Below are positions 33,860-41,963 of a DNA stretch of 59,266 nucleotides, in pieces. Position 1 is the first letter of the stretch. The number at the start of each line of letters is the position of its first letter. The notes under the pieces were generated by a model that saw nothing but the letters and a program-made list of their open reading frames with translations, ran no database searches and was not told the DNA's origin. The stretch spans positions 1-59,266 of the forward strand of contig NZ_PXWF02000173.1 of assembly GCF_003011895.2 (NCBI RefSeq). The letters are read 5' to 3'. This stretch comes from Massilia glaciei (GTDB taxonomy: Bacteria > Pseudomonadota > Gammaproteobacteria > Burkholderiales > Burkholderiaceae_D). Position numbers and translations under genes: made by a program.

Positions 33860-34462
33860 ATGTCCGAAACCAGCCCGAGCGCGCTATCGTCGTATTTGTC
33901 GCAAACCTTGCGGGCCCTGCGTGCGGCGCGGGTCTGGAGCCTGGAGCGCGCCGCGCGTGAGACCGGCGTGAGCAAGGCGATGCTGGGCCAGATCGAGCGC
34001 GGCGAATCGAGTCCGACGATCGCCACGCTTTGGAAGATCGCGACCGGCTTCCAGTGTTCCCTGTCCGCGTTTCTGGCGCCGTCGGCCGGGCAGGCGCCGG
34101 CCACCTTGTTGCGTTCGGCATCTAGTCTTCGCGGCAAGCCGGCGAGCGATGAAATGCTGCTCGCCCCTTTGTTCCCGTACGACGCCGGTTTGGGTTTCGA
34201 GATGCTGGAGCTGACGCTCGGTCCCGGCTATGAGCGCCTGTCGGATCCACACGCGGCCGGCGTGATCGAGCATGTCATCGTTGTGCGCGGCGCGATCGAA
34301 GTACTGTTTGACGGGGGGTGGCAAGCCTTGGCCGAGGGCGACGCCGTGCGTTTTGCGGCCGACCGTCCGCACGGCTACCGCAATACCGGAACGTTGCCGG
34401 CGCTGTGCCACAACCTGATTTGCTATCTGGGTAGCACGGCACCGCCAATTTATTTTCCATAA
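33860..34462 (+). CDS. XRE-family regulator with C-terminal cupin domain
   Basis: 200 residues. The helix-turn-helix spans about residues 10-70 (TLRALRAARVWSLERAARET and GVSKAMLGQIERGESSPTIA in sequence). A cupin fold follows at about 105-195 (GVIEHVIVVRGAIEVLFDGG, then FAADRPHGYRNTG). This is the PuuR/SutR-like group that senses a small ligand in the cupin. The ATG at 33860 has little RBS, so low basal expression is likely. The twin operator upstream suggests it controls itself and the BenE-type transporter. Confidence 0.85.
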   Translation: MSETSPSALSSYLSQTLRALRAARVWSLERAARETGVSKAMLGQIERGESSPTIATLWKIATGFQCSLSAFLAPSAGQAPATLLRSASSLRGKPASDEMLLAPLFPYDAGLGFEMLELTLGPGYERLSDPHAAGVIEHVIVVRGAIEVLFDGGWQALAEGDAVRFAADRPHGYRNTGTLPALCHNLICYLGSTAPPIYFP

Positions 34463-34491
34463 ACCACCGGATTCAACAAAATCCCTTGGAT

Positions 34492-34554
34492 GGGCTCCGA
34501 CCCGGGCTCCGACCCGGGGTCAGACCCGGGGTCAGACCCGGGGTCAGACCCCGG
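34492..34554. repeat. Five 12-bp tandem units related to the GGGGTCAGACCCC palindrome
   Basis: Two units GGGCTCCGACCC are followed by three units GGGGTCAGACCC and a closing CGG. The last unit completes the 13-bp palindrome. It is a local amplification of the dispersed repeat, placed just after the XRE-cupin gene and next to the end of the convergent gene at 34562. Confidence 0.88.
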
Positions 34555-34561
34555 TGGCGCG

Positions 34562-35158
34562 TCAGGCGGCGACGCCCTTCAAGCCGGCAGCCACCTTCAC
34601 CATGGCCTGGTTCTTTTCCTTGACCAGCGCGTCCAGTTGGACCATGAGTTTTCTCGCCGCTTCGGCTTGCTTGGCGCTCTTGACCTTGACCGCGAAGCGC
34701 TTTTTGATCACGCCGTCCTTGCCTTTCGGGTCGACGGTGTTGAAGGAAAAGACCAGCTCCTTTCCCACCGTGACCTCATGGCTGCCGCCGGTCGCGGTTT
34801 TGTGCGTGACCGTCTGCGGCGGTATGTAGGTCCCGTCCGAGGCGTGGGTGCCGCTCGTGGAACTGGTCGAATAGCTGTAATTGAGGCGCGTTTCCTTGAT
34901 GTTTTCGACGCTCATGCTTGCCGAGAAGGGCGTTGCGAAGTACCGCTTGCCGTCGAAAAATAGGGCGATCGGGGAGACCGCCTGGCGCGGATCGATCACG
35001 ATCTTCAGCTTGCCCACGAAGCAAAAAACGGTATTGCCCCGGTAGGTTTTTTGATAGCTTTTTTTATCGCGGATGCAGAACAACACCAATGCCAGGCCCA
35101 ACAGCGTTGCCTGTATCGTGCTTGGGAAGGTGAGAACGTAGAGCAGCAGGAGATCCAT
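34562..35158 (-). CDS. Single-pass membrane protein, unknown function
   Basis: 198 residues. One N-terminal helix (about residues 3-28, LLLLYVLTFPSTIQATLLGLA) then a cytoplasmic or periplasmic beta-rich region with a Ser/Thr-rich patch (YSYSTSSTSGTHASDG) and a basic C-terminal helix (KVKSAKQAEAARKLMVQLDA). No family recognised. It starts 8 bp after the stop of the gene at 35167, so the two form an operon and may be partners. RBS GAAAG is moderate. Confidence 0.6.
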   Translation of the reverse strand: MDLLLLYVLTFPSTIQATLLGLALVLFCIRDKKSYQKTYRGNTVFCFVGKLKIVIDPRQAVSPIALFFDGKRYFATPFSASMSVENIKETRLNYSYSTSSTSGTHASDGTYIPPQTVTHKTATGGSHEVTVGKELVFSFNTVDPKGKDGVIKKRFAVKVKSAKQAEAARKLMVQLDALVKEKNQAMVKVAAGLKGVAA

Positions 35159-35166
35159 ATCGACTT

Positions 35167-35832
35167 TCAACGGTAACGCACAAGGCGCAGCAGCAGCACC
35201 ACGGCGATCGTGCCGAGGTTGATCATCAGCGTCACATACAGCCAGTGGAAAATGGTGCCCCGGTTGGCCTCGGGCGCGGCCAGGTTGGTCAGCTCGCAGC
35301 GGCTGGTTTTCTCCTTGCCGATCGGTGTCGCGGCGACCAGTTTGTAGTCGGGCGCGATGCCATATTGGCTGTCCTGGCCGGCGAGCATGCGGCAAACGTC
35401 GTTGGCGGCGGTCGCGGGCGACTTCAGGGCGCTCGGGTTGTTGCGGATGCTTTCGAGCGGCAGGTAGCAAAGCGGCTTCTTCCCGCGGGTGCAGCGCCTG
35501 AGCTTTTTATAGGCCGCCTGCGAGGTGAACAGCTTCGCGAGCGCGGGTTTGGCGAGAATGGCCCGTTCCTGCGGCGCCAAGTTGGGGCGCTCGATCATCG
35601 CCATCGGGTCGTACAAGGTGGCGGTGTAGGCCGCGGCCGCAAAGCCGGCCAGAAGTACCCAGCGCGATAGCAGATTGGACGGGGGAGCCTTGAACTTGCC
35701 GCTGTTGTGCGTCGGGTACAGATCGGCATAGGGCTCGCTGTGGCGGGGCGCCAGTTCGACCGTTTTGATATAGCTGTTTTGCAGGGCCAGGATGTAATGC
35801 TTCCTGATCGTCTCATCGGTTGGGCCAAACAT
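35167..35832 (-). CDS. Two-pass membrane protein, unknown function
   Basis: 221 residues. A cytoplasmic N-terminus (MFGPTDETIRKHYILALQNS) leads to a helix at about 57-74 (WVLLAGFAAAAYTATLY), then a large loop with Cys residues (RRCTRGKKPLCYLP, DVCRMLAG, SRCEL) and a second helix at about 196-216 (LYVTLMINLGTIAVVLLLRL). Four Cys in the loop suggest a disulfide-bonded periplasmic domain. RBS AGGAACCCC precedes the ATG. First gene of a two-gene operon; divergent from the YbjN-like gene. Function unknown. Confidence 0.6.
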   Translation of the reverse strand: MFGPTDETIRKHYILALQNSYIKTVELAPRHSEPYADLYPTHNSGKFKAPPSNLLSRWVLLAGFAAAAYTATLYDPMAMIERPNLAPQERAILAKPALAKLFTSQAAYKKLRRCTRGKKPLCYLPLESIRNNPSALKSPATAANDVCRMLAGQDSQYGIAPDYKLVAATPIGKEKTSRCELTNLAAPEANRGTIFHWLYVTLMINLGTIAVVLLLRLVRYR

Positions 35833-36024
35833 GGGGTTCCTGATCCTGAAGGTGTCGTCGGCGTGCGCCTATTGCGCCATATGATGCACGAGACCATGAT
35901 AAATTGTCAATCTGGCATTGATGATGTCTGCCGCGAGCGTCCCGACCCGAAAATTTTTTTCCGGTTTCCGGCCCGGCCCGCGAATAGTGGTTATCCCGCC
36001 GCGCTTTCGTGTGCGCGCGGGTCG

Positions 36025-36052
36025 ATCAACCATCAACCATCAACCATCAACC
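36025..36052 (+). repeat. Four perfect heptamer repeats before the YbjN-like gene
   Basis: ATCAACC is repeated four times without error, ending 7 bp before the AGGAG ribosome binding site of the gene at 36069. It lies in the presumed 5' untranslated region. Confidence 0.9.
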
Positions 36053-36068
36053 ACTATCAGGAGCCCGT

Positions 36069-36497
36069 ATGGACGCGAACGTTCAAACCCTGCTGGACCA
36101 TTTTGAATCCGAGGGATTCCGCACCGAACTCGATAGCGACGGCGATATCCGCTTCAAATGCGAGGGCCTGGGTTTTGTGCTGTGCTTCGACGCCAAGGAT
36201 CCCGGTTTCGGCAAGCTGGTCCTGGCCAATGTGTGGGAAATCGAAACCCCGGCCGAGTTGCAATTGGCACTCGCGGTGCTCGACAACATCAACCGCAAGG
36301 TCAAGGTCGTCAAAGGCCACACCCAGCGCGACCAGGTCTGGTTCACGGTGGAGCTGTGGTTCGACCAGCAGGCGCGCTGGACCGAGTATCTGCGGCGCGC
36401 CATCCGCGGCCTCGGCCATGCGTTGACGATGTTCGCCGCACAGATGCAGGAGGCCAATGCTGCCAGCCGCGCGGCGGTGGCAAAACGTGCAAACTGA
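36069..36497 (+). CDS. YbjN-like (type III chaperone-fold) protein
   Basis: 142 residues, cytoplasmic. LLDHFESEGFRTELDSDGDI then LGFVLCFDAKDP and a final amphipathic helix give the alpha-beta pattern of the YbjN / secretion-chaperone-like fold. Proteins of this type usually bind other proteins rather than act as enzymes. AGGAG is well placed before ATG 36069, and four heptamer repeats lie directly upstream. It lies 104 bp before the sigma-factor gene in the same direction, so it may belong to that unit. Family assignment is by pattern only. Confidence 0.55.
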   Translation: MDANVQTLLDHFESEGFRTELDSDGDIRFKCEGLGFVLCFDAKDPGFGKLVLANVWEIETPAELQLALAVLDNINRKVKVVKGHTQRDQVWFTVELWFDQQARWTEYLRRAIRGLGHALTMFAAQMQEANAASRAAVAKRAN

Positions 36498-36601
36498 TTG
36501 TTTTGGCCATTTCATGTCAATGTCTTACAATTGTCGCGAAGAAAAACACATCGATGGCCCAGCGGGCGCCGCCGCCATTCTCCAGGAGCCTAGAAGCATG
36601 C

Positions 36602-37294
36602 ATGAGCAGCCTTACCCCACAGCCCGGACAGGTTGCGGCCGTGTCTGAACCAGATCTGAATAACGCCGAGCTGACCGCGCTGTTGCGCAAGTTCGGCCAA
36701 CCGCGCGGGCGCGGGCGCGATCTGGACGCGGCGCACACGGCGTTCTACAACTGCCTCGAGAAAAAGCTGGAAAAGCAGGCCCTGCAGTCGACCCGCTACA
36801 ACGCCGATGTCGCGAAGGTGGCGGTGCAGGAGGCGTGGGTCAAAATCGTGCGCAGCGCGCACAGCTACGACCCCAAGCTGGCATCGGTCGAAACCTGGGC
36901 CAAGCTGATCACGCGGCAATGCGCGATCGACCAGTTGCGCTTGCTGTACAAGGACGGCAAACTGATCGAGGAGGACGGCGGCGACTTCGATTCGTTCGCC
37001 TGTCCTTTGCCCCCAAGCGCTGACGCGCTGTACCAGAAACAGGTCGAGCGGGCGGCCGCGCTGTGCATCGAGGCCTTGCCAAGCGGTAAGCGCAATTACC
37101 GCCTGGCGCTCGAGTTGGCGCTCGACCCGGATCTGAGCTACGCCGACATGACGTGCCGGCTGCAGGAGCAGGTGCAAGGCGATCTCATTCTCAACACCGA
37201 AAGGGTGCGCGGCTGGGTCAGGCATGCTACCGAATTGATGCGTACCTGCCTGGACCAAAAGCTCGGTTGGAACAAGGAAGGGCGCACCACATGA
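36602..37294 (+). CDS. ECF-like RNA polymerase sigma factor
   Basis: About 230 residues. Region 2 is clear at about residues 62-112: VAVQEAWVKIVRSAHSYDPK, then VETWAKLITRQCAIDQLRLL, the usual DVVQE...FD...F-x-x-WL-x-I-x-R-x-x-ID-x-R pattern. Region 4 is weaker (about 148-215) with an unusually long insert before the closing helix RVRGWVRHATELMRTCL. It would direct RNA polymerase to a private set of promoters. ATG 36602 follows AGGAG at a long 13-bp spacing; starts at 36554 and GTG 36641 are possible. Its stop overlaps the next start by ATGA, so it is coupled to the membrane anti-sigma-like gene. Confidence 0.75.
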   Translation: MSSLTPQPGQVAAVSEPDLNNAELTALLRKFGQPRGRGRDLDAAHTAFYNCLEKKLEKQALQSTRYNADVAKVAVQEAWVKIVRSAHSYDPKLASVETWAKLITRQCAIDQLRLLYKDGKLIEEDGGDFDSFACPLPPSADALYQKQVERAAALCIEALPSGKRNYRLALELALDPDLSYADMTCRLQEQVQGDLILNTERVRGWVRHATELMRTCLDQKLGWNKEGRTT

Positions 37295-37926
37295 GCGGCG
37301 ATTCGACGCGTTTCCGGGAGCTGTGCTTCCTGTTCGTCTGCAACAAACTCGACGATGCCGAGACGGCCTGGATGCATTCGATGTTGCTGGCCCTCCCCGC
37401 GCTGGCCGCCGAGGTCGCCGACAGCGAGGCCGCCGCCGCGCATGCGCGCGCGGGCCTTGCGCACAGTTACGCCGCGGCCGCGCCCTTGCTGTCGCTCGCC
37501 GAAATGATGGCGGCGGTCAATCAGGGCGGGCCGGCCAGGCTGGCGCGCCCGCGCGCCTGGATCGCGCAGGCGTGGCGGGTGGCGCCGTCGCGGGCCTGGG
37601 CGGCGGGGGCGGCGGCGATGCTGGCGCTCGGTCTTGGCGTGCAGACCTACCGTCTCGAGACGGTCCGGGTGGACGCGCGCTGGCGCGGCGCGTCCGATTC
37701 CGCACAAGCGGGCCGGCAACTGTTGATGGTGGTCTTTAGCGACCAGTTGAGCGTCGGCCAATTGCGCGCGCTGCTGGCCGGGATGAATCTCGAGATCGCG
37801 GGTGGACCGGACGAGCAGGGCGTGGTGTGGCTGGCCGTCCCCGACGGCGGCGCCGAACAGGCGCTGGCAAGCTTGCGGGCAAACAAGGCGGTGCTCGACG
37901 CGCGCCTTGCGGGGGCGCCCAAATGA
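37291..37926 (+). CDS. Single-pass membrane anti-sigma-like protein
   Basis: 211 residues. The N-terminal ~95 residues form a helical cytoplasmic domain (RFRELCFLFVCNKLDDAETA), then comes one membrane helix at about 102-119 (AWAAGAAAMLALGLGVQTY). The C-terminal ~75 residues would be periplasmic and have a ferredoxin-like alpha-beta pattern: LLMVVFSDQLSVGQLRALLA, VVWLAVPDGG and EQALASLRAN. This order of elements resembles protease propeptide / I9-inhibitor domains. Position after an ECF sigma gene, with ATGA overlaps on both sides, is the typical anti-sigma arrangement. The zinc HxxxCxxC motif of ZAS domains is absent. I infer the function from context and topology. Confidence 0.62.
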   Translation: MSGDSTRFRELCFLFVCNKLDDAETAWMHSMLLALPALAAEVADSEAAAAHARAGLAHSYAAAAPLLSLAEMMAAVNQGGPARLARPRAWIAQAWRVAPSRAWAAGAAAMLALGLGVQTYRLETVRVDARWRGASDSAQAGRQLLMVVFSDQLSVGQLRALLAGMNLEIAGGPDEQGVVWLAVPDGGAEQALASLRANKAVLDARLAGAPK

Positions 37927-39305
37927 GCGCCGCACGCCTGGTCAAATTGGCGCCGGCCGGCGGCCCCGGCGCACGCCTTTGGCGTCGCGGCGCCGCGCTG
38001 GCGCTCGCGCTGGTGGCCGCCGCGCCCGCCGCCGTGGCCGCCGCACCAGGCGACGCCGCGGCGCTCGACTACCGCCAGGCGACCAAGCTCGCCCTGGTGG
38101 TCGGCAACCAGCGCTACGACGAGGGCTTCTCCCTGCCCAACGCCGAGCGCGACGCGCGCTTGATCGCGGCGCGCCTGCGCGCGGCCGGCTACGCGACCTC
38201 GCTGGTGCTCAACGCCGAGCGCGCCACCCTCTACGCCGAGATCGGGAAACTGGCCACCGGACTCAAGGACGGCGGCGTCGGCGCCTTCTATTACGCCGGC
38301 CACGGCCTGCAGATCAAGGGCCGCAACTATCTGATCCCGAGCGACGCGCCGATGCGCCGCGCGGCGGCGCTGGCCCCGGCCGCGCTGCCGGTCGACTATC
38401 TAATCGCGCGCTTCAAGGACAGCGGCGCGCACCTGTCGATCATCCTGCTCGACGCCTGCCGCAACGAGGCCGCCGCGCTCGGCGGCCGGCCCGTGTATCG
38501 CGGCTTCGACAGCACCGGCTTCGTGCCCGAGCGGGCGGCCAACGGCATGCTGGTGGCCTACGCCACCCAGCCGGGCGAGCGCGCGCTCGACGGCAGCGGC
38601 GCCAACGGGCCGTTCGCGCTGGCCCTGTCGAACTGGCTGGCGCGTCCCGGCGTGCCGCTCGAGCTGGCGATGAAGCATGTTATGGCCGAGGTGCGCGCCG
38701 CGACCGGCGACGCGCAGCGGCCCTGGGTCGCGACCTCGATGGTGGGCGACTTCGCGCTGGTGCCGGCGGCGGCAAGCCGCGCGATGCTGTACCGCCCGCG
38801 CGGCCCCGGCGCCGGCGGCGCCTCGCGCGGCGCGCCGCCGGAAGCCGACGGCGGCGTGGCGCAATGGTTCCAGAGCCAGAGCGTGGCCGAACAGATGTTG
38901 TTGGCGACGCAAATCAGGCGTGAAGCGAAGGCGCTCAACCGCGATGACCTGCCGCGTCTGGCGCGCCAGGCCAGGGGCGGCAGTGTCGTCGCGCAGGCCG
39001 TGCTCGGCGCCGCCCACCGCGACGGCTTCGGCGTCGGCCGGCAGGCCACGCGCAGCAATGCGAAGGCCCTGGCCTGGTACCGGATGGCGGCCGCGCAGAT
39101 GATGCCGTTCGCGCTCAACGAGCTCGGCGAGATGTATCACCTCGGCCACGGCGTCACCCGCGACGACGGCCGGGCGCGCGGCTATTTCGAAGCCGCCGCC
39201 GCGCACGGGTTTCCACCGGCCAAGTTGAACATTCTGCAGATGGGCGCCGAGGGCGGCACGCCCGGGCCGGCGCAGCTGCTTGAAATGCTGCTGCCAAAAA
39301 AATAG
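37923..39305 (+). CDS. Exported caspase-like (peptidase C14) protein with Sel1-type repeats
   Basis: 460 residues. A basic-hydrophobic N-terminus (WRRGAALALALVAAAPAAVAA) is a signal peptide. The caspase-fold domain covers about 53-275: KLALVVGNQRY opens it, His127 lies in YYAGHGLQ and Cys179 in LLDACRN, the catalytic dyad. YATQPGERALDGSG follows. A variable linker (about 290-320) leads to Sel1/TPR-like repeats (about 350-445; LAWYRMAAAQMMPFALNELG, MYHLGHGVTRDDGRARGYF). Caspase-like peptidases cut after Arg, Lys or Asp. Its start overlaps the anti-sigma-like stop by ATGA, so it is made with that protein and should meet its periplasmic domain. Confidence 0.85.
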   Translation: MSAARLVKLAPAGGPGARLWRRGAALALALVAAAPAAVAAAPGDAAALDYRQATKLALVVGNQRYDEGFSLPNAERDARLIAARLRAAGYATSLVLNAERATLYAEIGKLATGLKDGGVGAFYYAGHGLQIKGRNYLIPSDAPMRRAAALAPAALPVDYLIARFKDSGAHLSIILLDACRNEAAALGGRPVYRGFDSTGFVPERAANGMLVAYATQPGERALDGSGANGPFALALSNWLARPGVPLELAMKHVMAEVRAATGDAQRPWVATSMVGDFALVPAAASRAMLYRPRGPGAGGASRGAPPEADGGVAQWFQSQSVAEQMLLATQIRREAKALNRDDLPRLARQARGGSVVAQAVLGAAHRDGFGVGRQATRSNAKALAWYRMAAAQMMPFALNELGEMYHLGHGVTRDDGRARGYFEAAAAHGFPPAKLNILQMGAEGGTPGPAQLLEMLLPKK

Positions 39306-39481
39306 TTTACCGCTTTCGGACGGCGGCGCCGCTTAGTTGTGCGGGGCCGGTCCGGGTGGCCGTGCGGCCCAATCGGGCCTTCCCGCATTTCTGGTAAACG
39401 TTACATATAGGTTATTATTCTTTCCCCGCATCAGGTACCGCGCCCCCGGGCGCGGCCAGACCAACTCCCTCTACCATCGCC

Positions 39482-41899
39482 ATGACCGACACCACCGCGC
39501 AGAAGAACAACATCAGCAACCATCTCGACCGGCAGCGCGCCAAGCTCAAGGTCGAACTCGAGAAAGCCGGCGCCGAAATGGCCGCGACCAAGCAAGAGCT
39601 GGCACACTTGCTGGCGCCGGCCCAGGCCCAGCTCGCGCAATACAAGGACCGTTTCGGCACGCTTTGCGCGGCCTCCAAGGTCGCGCTTTACAACGAGGCG
39701 TTCGACGCCTCGCTCATGCCGTCCCTCACGCTCAAGCCCTTGGCAGACGCGCGCGGCGCGAACCAGCGGGTGCTTGGCCTGGGCCTGATCGCGGCCACCC
39801 TGATCGGCGTGTACTACCTGCTCTCGACGCTGGGCTGGCCTGGGCTGGCGGTGCCGCTCGCGGTGTTGTCGGCGGCGCTGCTGTACCGGCACTTCTTCAA
39901 CAAGTCGCGGGTGCGCTTCGCGCAGGCGCACAGCCAGGCCGAGGTGGCGATGCTGGACCGGCTCGGTCAATACGAACCGGTGCTCATGCAGTTCGACAGC
40001 TCGCCGTCCGACGACCAGGCCTACCGCTACAACTGCACCCGCATCGCCCCCGGCTGCGGCGACGACATCGACCGCAGCTGGAATATCGACAAGGCCAAAT
40101 ACGGCGACCTGTTCGGCGCCAGCTTCGTCAGTTTCAACGAGGCGGCCGATTTGAAGGTGCAATCGATCCTGATCCGCCTGCAATGCCCCGAAGACAAGAT
40201 CGAGATCCTCGACTTCAAAAGCAGCGAGGGCGTCAAGTTCAAGTCGATCAAGACGGCGCTGCTGGCCATGACGCGCGCGCTCGGGCCGGAAATGGCCGCC
40301 AGCGTGCTGCCGCTGACGGCGCTGTCCCAGCGCCGCCGCATCGAGCAGAAGAAACTGCGCCTGCTCGAGGCCAGGATGGGCAATTTCGATGCGCAGGAGC
40401 AGGCCTGGAGCGAGGTCGCGGTGACGCGCGGGGCGCTCGACGAGATCTTGCTGCAAATCGAATTGTTCAAGCACGGCGGGGCCGGCGCGCCGCGCGGCCT
40501 GTTGCTGTACGGCCCGCCGGGAACGGGCAAGACCAGCATCGCGCGCAACCTGGCCGCGTCGTCGGGCTGCCACTTCATGTCCGTCAGCTCGGCCGACCTG
40601 AAGGGCCAGCACCAGGGACATACCGCGCCCAAGGTGGCCGCGAGCTGGCAGGCGGCGCGCGCCAAGGCGCCGTGCATCCTGTTCATCGACGAGTGCGAGG
40701 GCGTCCTTGGCAAGCGAACATCGGGCGACCATGTCAATTTCAACAATGAGCTGATCGAGGCCTTCCTGGCCGAATGGCACGGCATGAATTCGGTCGCCGG
40801 CCAGGTCTTCGTGGTCGGCGCGACCAACCGCCACGAGGGCCTCGACGACGCGGTGGTGTCGCGCTTCAACCAGCTCATCGAGATCGCCTTGCCCGACTTG
40901 GAACTGCGCACGCGCATCCTGGTGCTCGAGTTTAAGAAGTGCGGCATCGGCATGCCGGTGTCCGCGCAGATGGCCAAGGACACCGCCGGCATGTCCGGGC
41001 GCGACATCCAGAACCTGGTGATGCGCTTCCAGAGCGTGGTGTATTCGGGCGAGCAGAACGAGGCCGAGTTCGCCAACACCGTCAAGCTCATCCGCGGCAA
41101 GTCCTCGACCCAGACCGAGGAGGTCAGCTGGGACCAGGTGGTCCTGCCCGAGGCGGTCAAACGCAAGTTGCAGTCGCTGGCAAAGAAGATCAAACGCGCC
41201 GAGGAGTACCGCGAGCGCGGCCTGCCTGTGCCCAAGAGCCTGCTGTTGTACGGGCCGCCAGGCACCGGCAAGACCCAGATCGCGCGCGCGCTCGCGAGCG
41301 AATCCGGGATCGCCTTCCAGGCCGTGAGCACGGCCGACATCAAGGGCAGCCACCTGGGCGAATCGGGCGCGCGCGTCAAGCAGCTGTTCGCGAAGGCGCG
41401 CGCGCAGGCGCCGTGCCTGTTGTTCATCGACGAGATCGACATCGTCACCGGCAGCCGTGGCGGCGCCGACAGTTTCAGCCAGGAGATCGTCGGCCAGCTG
41501 TTGCAGGAGATGGACGGCATCGCCTCGCGCGCCGGCAGCGGGCAGGTGTTCATCCTGGCGGCGACCAACTGCCTCGACGACATCGACGCGGCCGTGCTGT
41601 CGCGCTTCTCCGACAAGGAGGAGATCGGCTTGCCGGACGCGGCGGCGCGTGCCGACATCCTCAAGGTCCTGCTCACCGGAAAGCCGCTCGGCTTCGAGCT
41701 CGCGCCCTCGCTCGCGGCGCTGGCCGAGGCGACCGGGGGCTGCTCCGGGCGCGACCTGGCGTCTCTGGTCAACAGCGCGGCGAGCCGCGCGATGGAGCGC
41801 GCCGACGACAACGGCCACGACATCGACGAGGTGCGCATCGTGCTCGACGACCTGCAGCAGTGGTCGGCGCGGCGCGCGCCCGAGCTCCGGCCGGCATAG
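39482..41899 (+). CDS. Membrane-anchored double AAA+ ATPase (Cdc48/FtsH-like unfoldase)
   Basis: 805 residues. A coiled-coil N-terminus (about 15-65, rich in Lys/Glu/Gln), two membrane helices (about 98-137) and a soluble domain (about 145-320) precede two AAA+ modules. D1: Walker A GPPGTGKT at 344-351, Walker B CILFIDECEG near 398-407, sensor VVGATNR. D2: Walker A GPPGTGKT near 590, Walker B LLFIDEID near 646, LAATNCLDDIDAAVLSRF. Catalytic Asp/Glu and arginine-finger-type Arg look intact in both. No zinc-protease domain follows, unlike FtsH. It lies 176 bp after the caspase-like gene, with AT-rich promoter-like DNA (near 39406-39420) between. It could unfold or extract membrane proteins. Confidence 0.85.
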   Translation: MTDTTAQKNNISNHLDRQRAKLKVELEKAGAEMAATKQELAHLLAPAQAQLAQYKDRFGTLCAASKVALYNEAFDASLMPSLTLKPLADARGANQRVLGLGLIAATLIGVYYLLSTLGWPGLAVPLAVLSAALLYRHFFNKSRVRFAQAHSQAEVAMLDRLGQYEPVLMQFDSSPSDDQAYRYNCTRIAPGCGDDIDRSWNIDKAKYGDLFGASFVSFNEAADLKVQSILIRLQCPEDKIEILDFKSSEGVKFKSIKTALLAMTRALGPEMAASVLPLTALSQRRRIEQKKLRLLEARMGNFDAQEQAWSEVAVTRGALDEILLQIELFKHGGAGAPRGLLLYGPPGTGKTSIARNLAASSGCHFMSVSSADLKGQHQGHTAPKVAASWQAARAKAPCILFIDECEGVLGKRTSGDHVNFNNELIEAFLAEWHGMNSVAGQVFVVGATNRHEGLDDAVVSRFNQLIEIALPDLELRTRILVLEFKKCGIGMPVSAQMAKDTAGMSGRDIQNLVMRFQSVVYSGEQNEAEFANTVKLIRGKSSTQTEEVSWDQVVLPEAVKRKLQSLAKKIKRAEEYRERGLPVPKSLLLYGPPGTGKTQIARALASESGIAFQAVSTADIKGSHLGESGARVKQLFAKARAQAPCLLFIDEIDIVTGSRGGADSFSQEIVGQLLQEMDGIASRAGSGQVFILAATNCLDDIDAAVLSRFSDKEEIGLPDAAARADILKVLLTGKPLGFELAPSLAALAEATGGCSGRDLASLVNSAASRAMERADDNGHDIDEVRIVLDDLQQWSARRAPELRPA

Positions 41900-41934
41900 G
41901 ACATATTCGAAATATTCGGCCCGGCCTTATGAGC

Positions 41935-41963
41935 TTGACAAGGCCGCATCCCGGGATTAATCT
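41935..41963 (+). promoter_or_regulatory. Sigma-70 promoter of the arsR-like gene
   Basis: TTGACA (41935-41940) and TAATCT (41958-41963) are separated by exactly 17 bp. The -35 is perfect and the -10 matches at four of six. The start codon is 35 bp further on. Confidence 0.8.

Noticed and set aside
34492-34554. Short tandem array resembling a small CRISPR
   Set aside because: Units are 12 bp and directly adjacent with no unique spacers, and no cas genes are present. It is an amplification of the GGGGTCAGACCCC repeat.
39431-41818. A 795-codon minus-strand frame opposite the double AAA+ gene
   Set aside because: Composition is that of antisense GC-rich DNA, and the plus-strand frame has two complete AAA+ modules.
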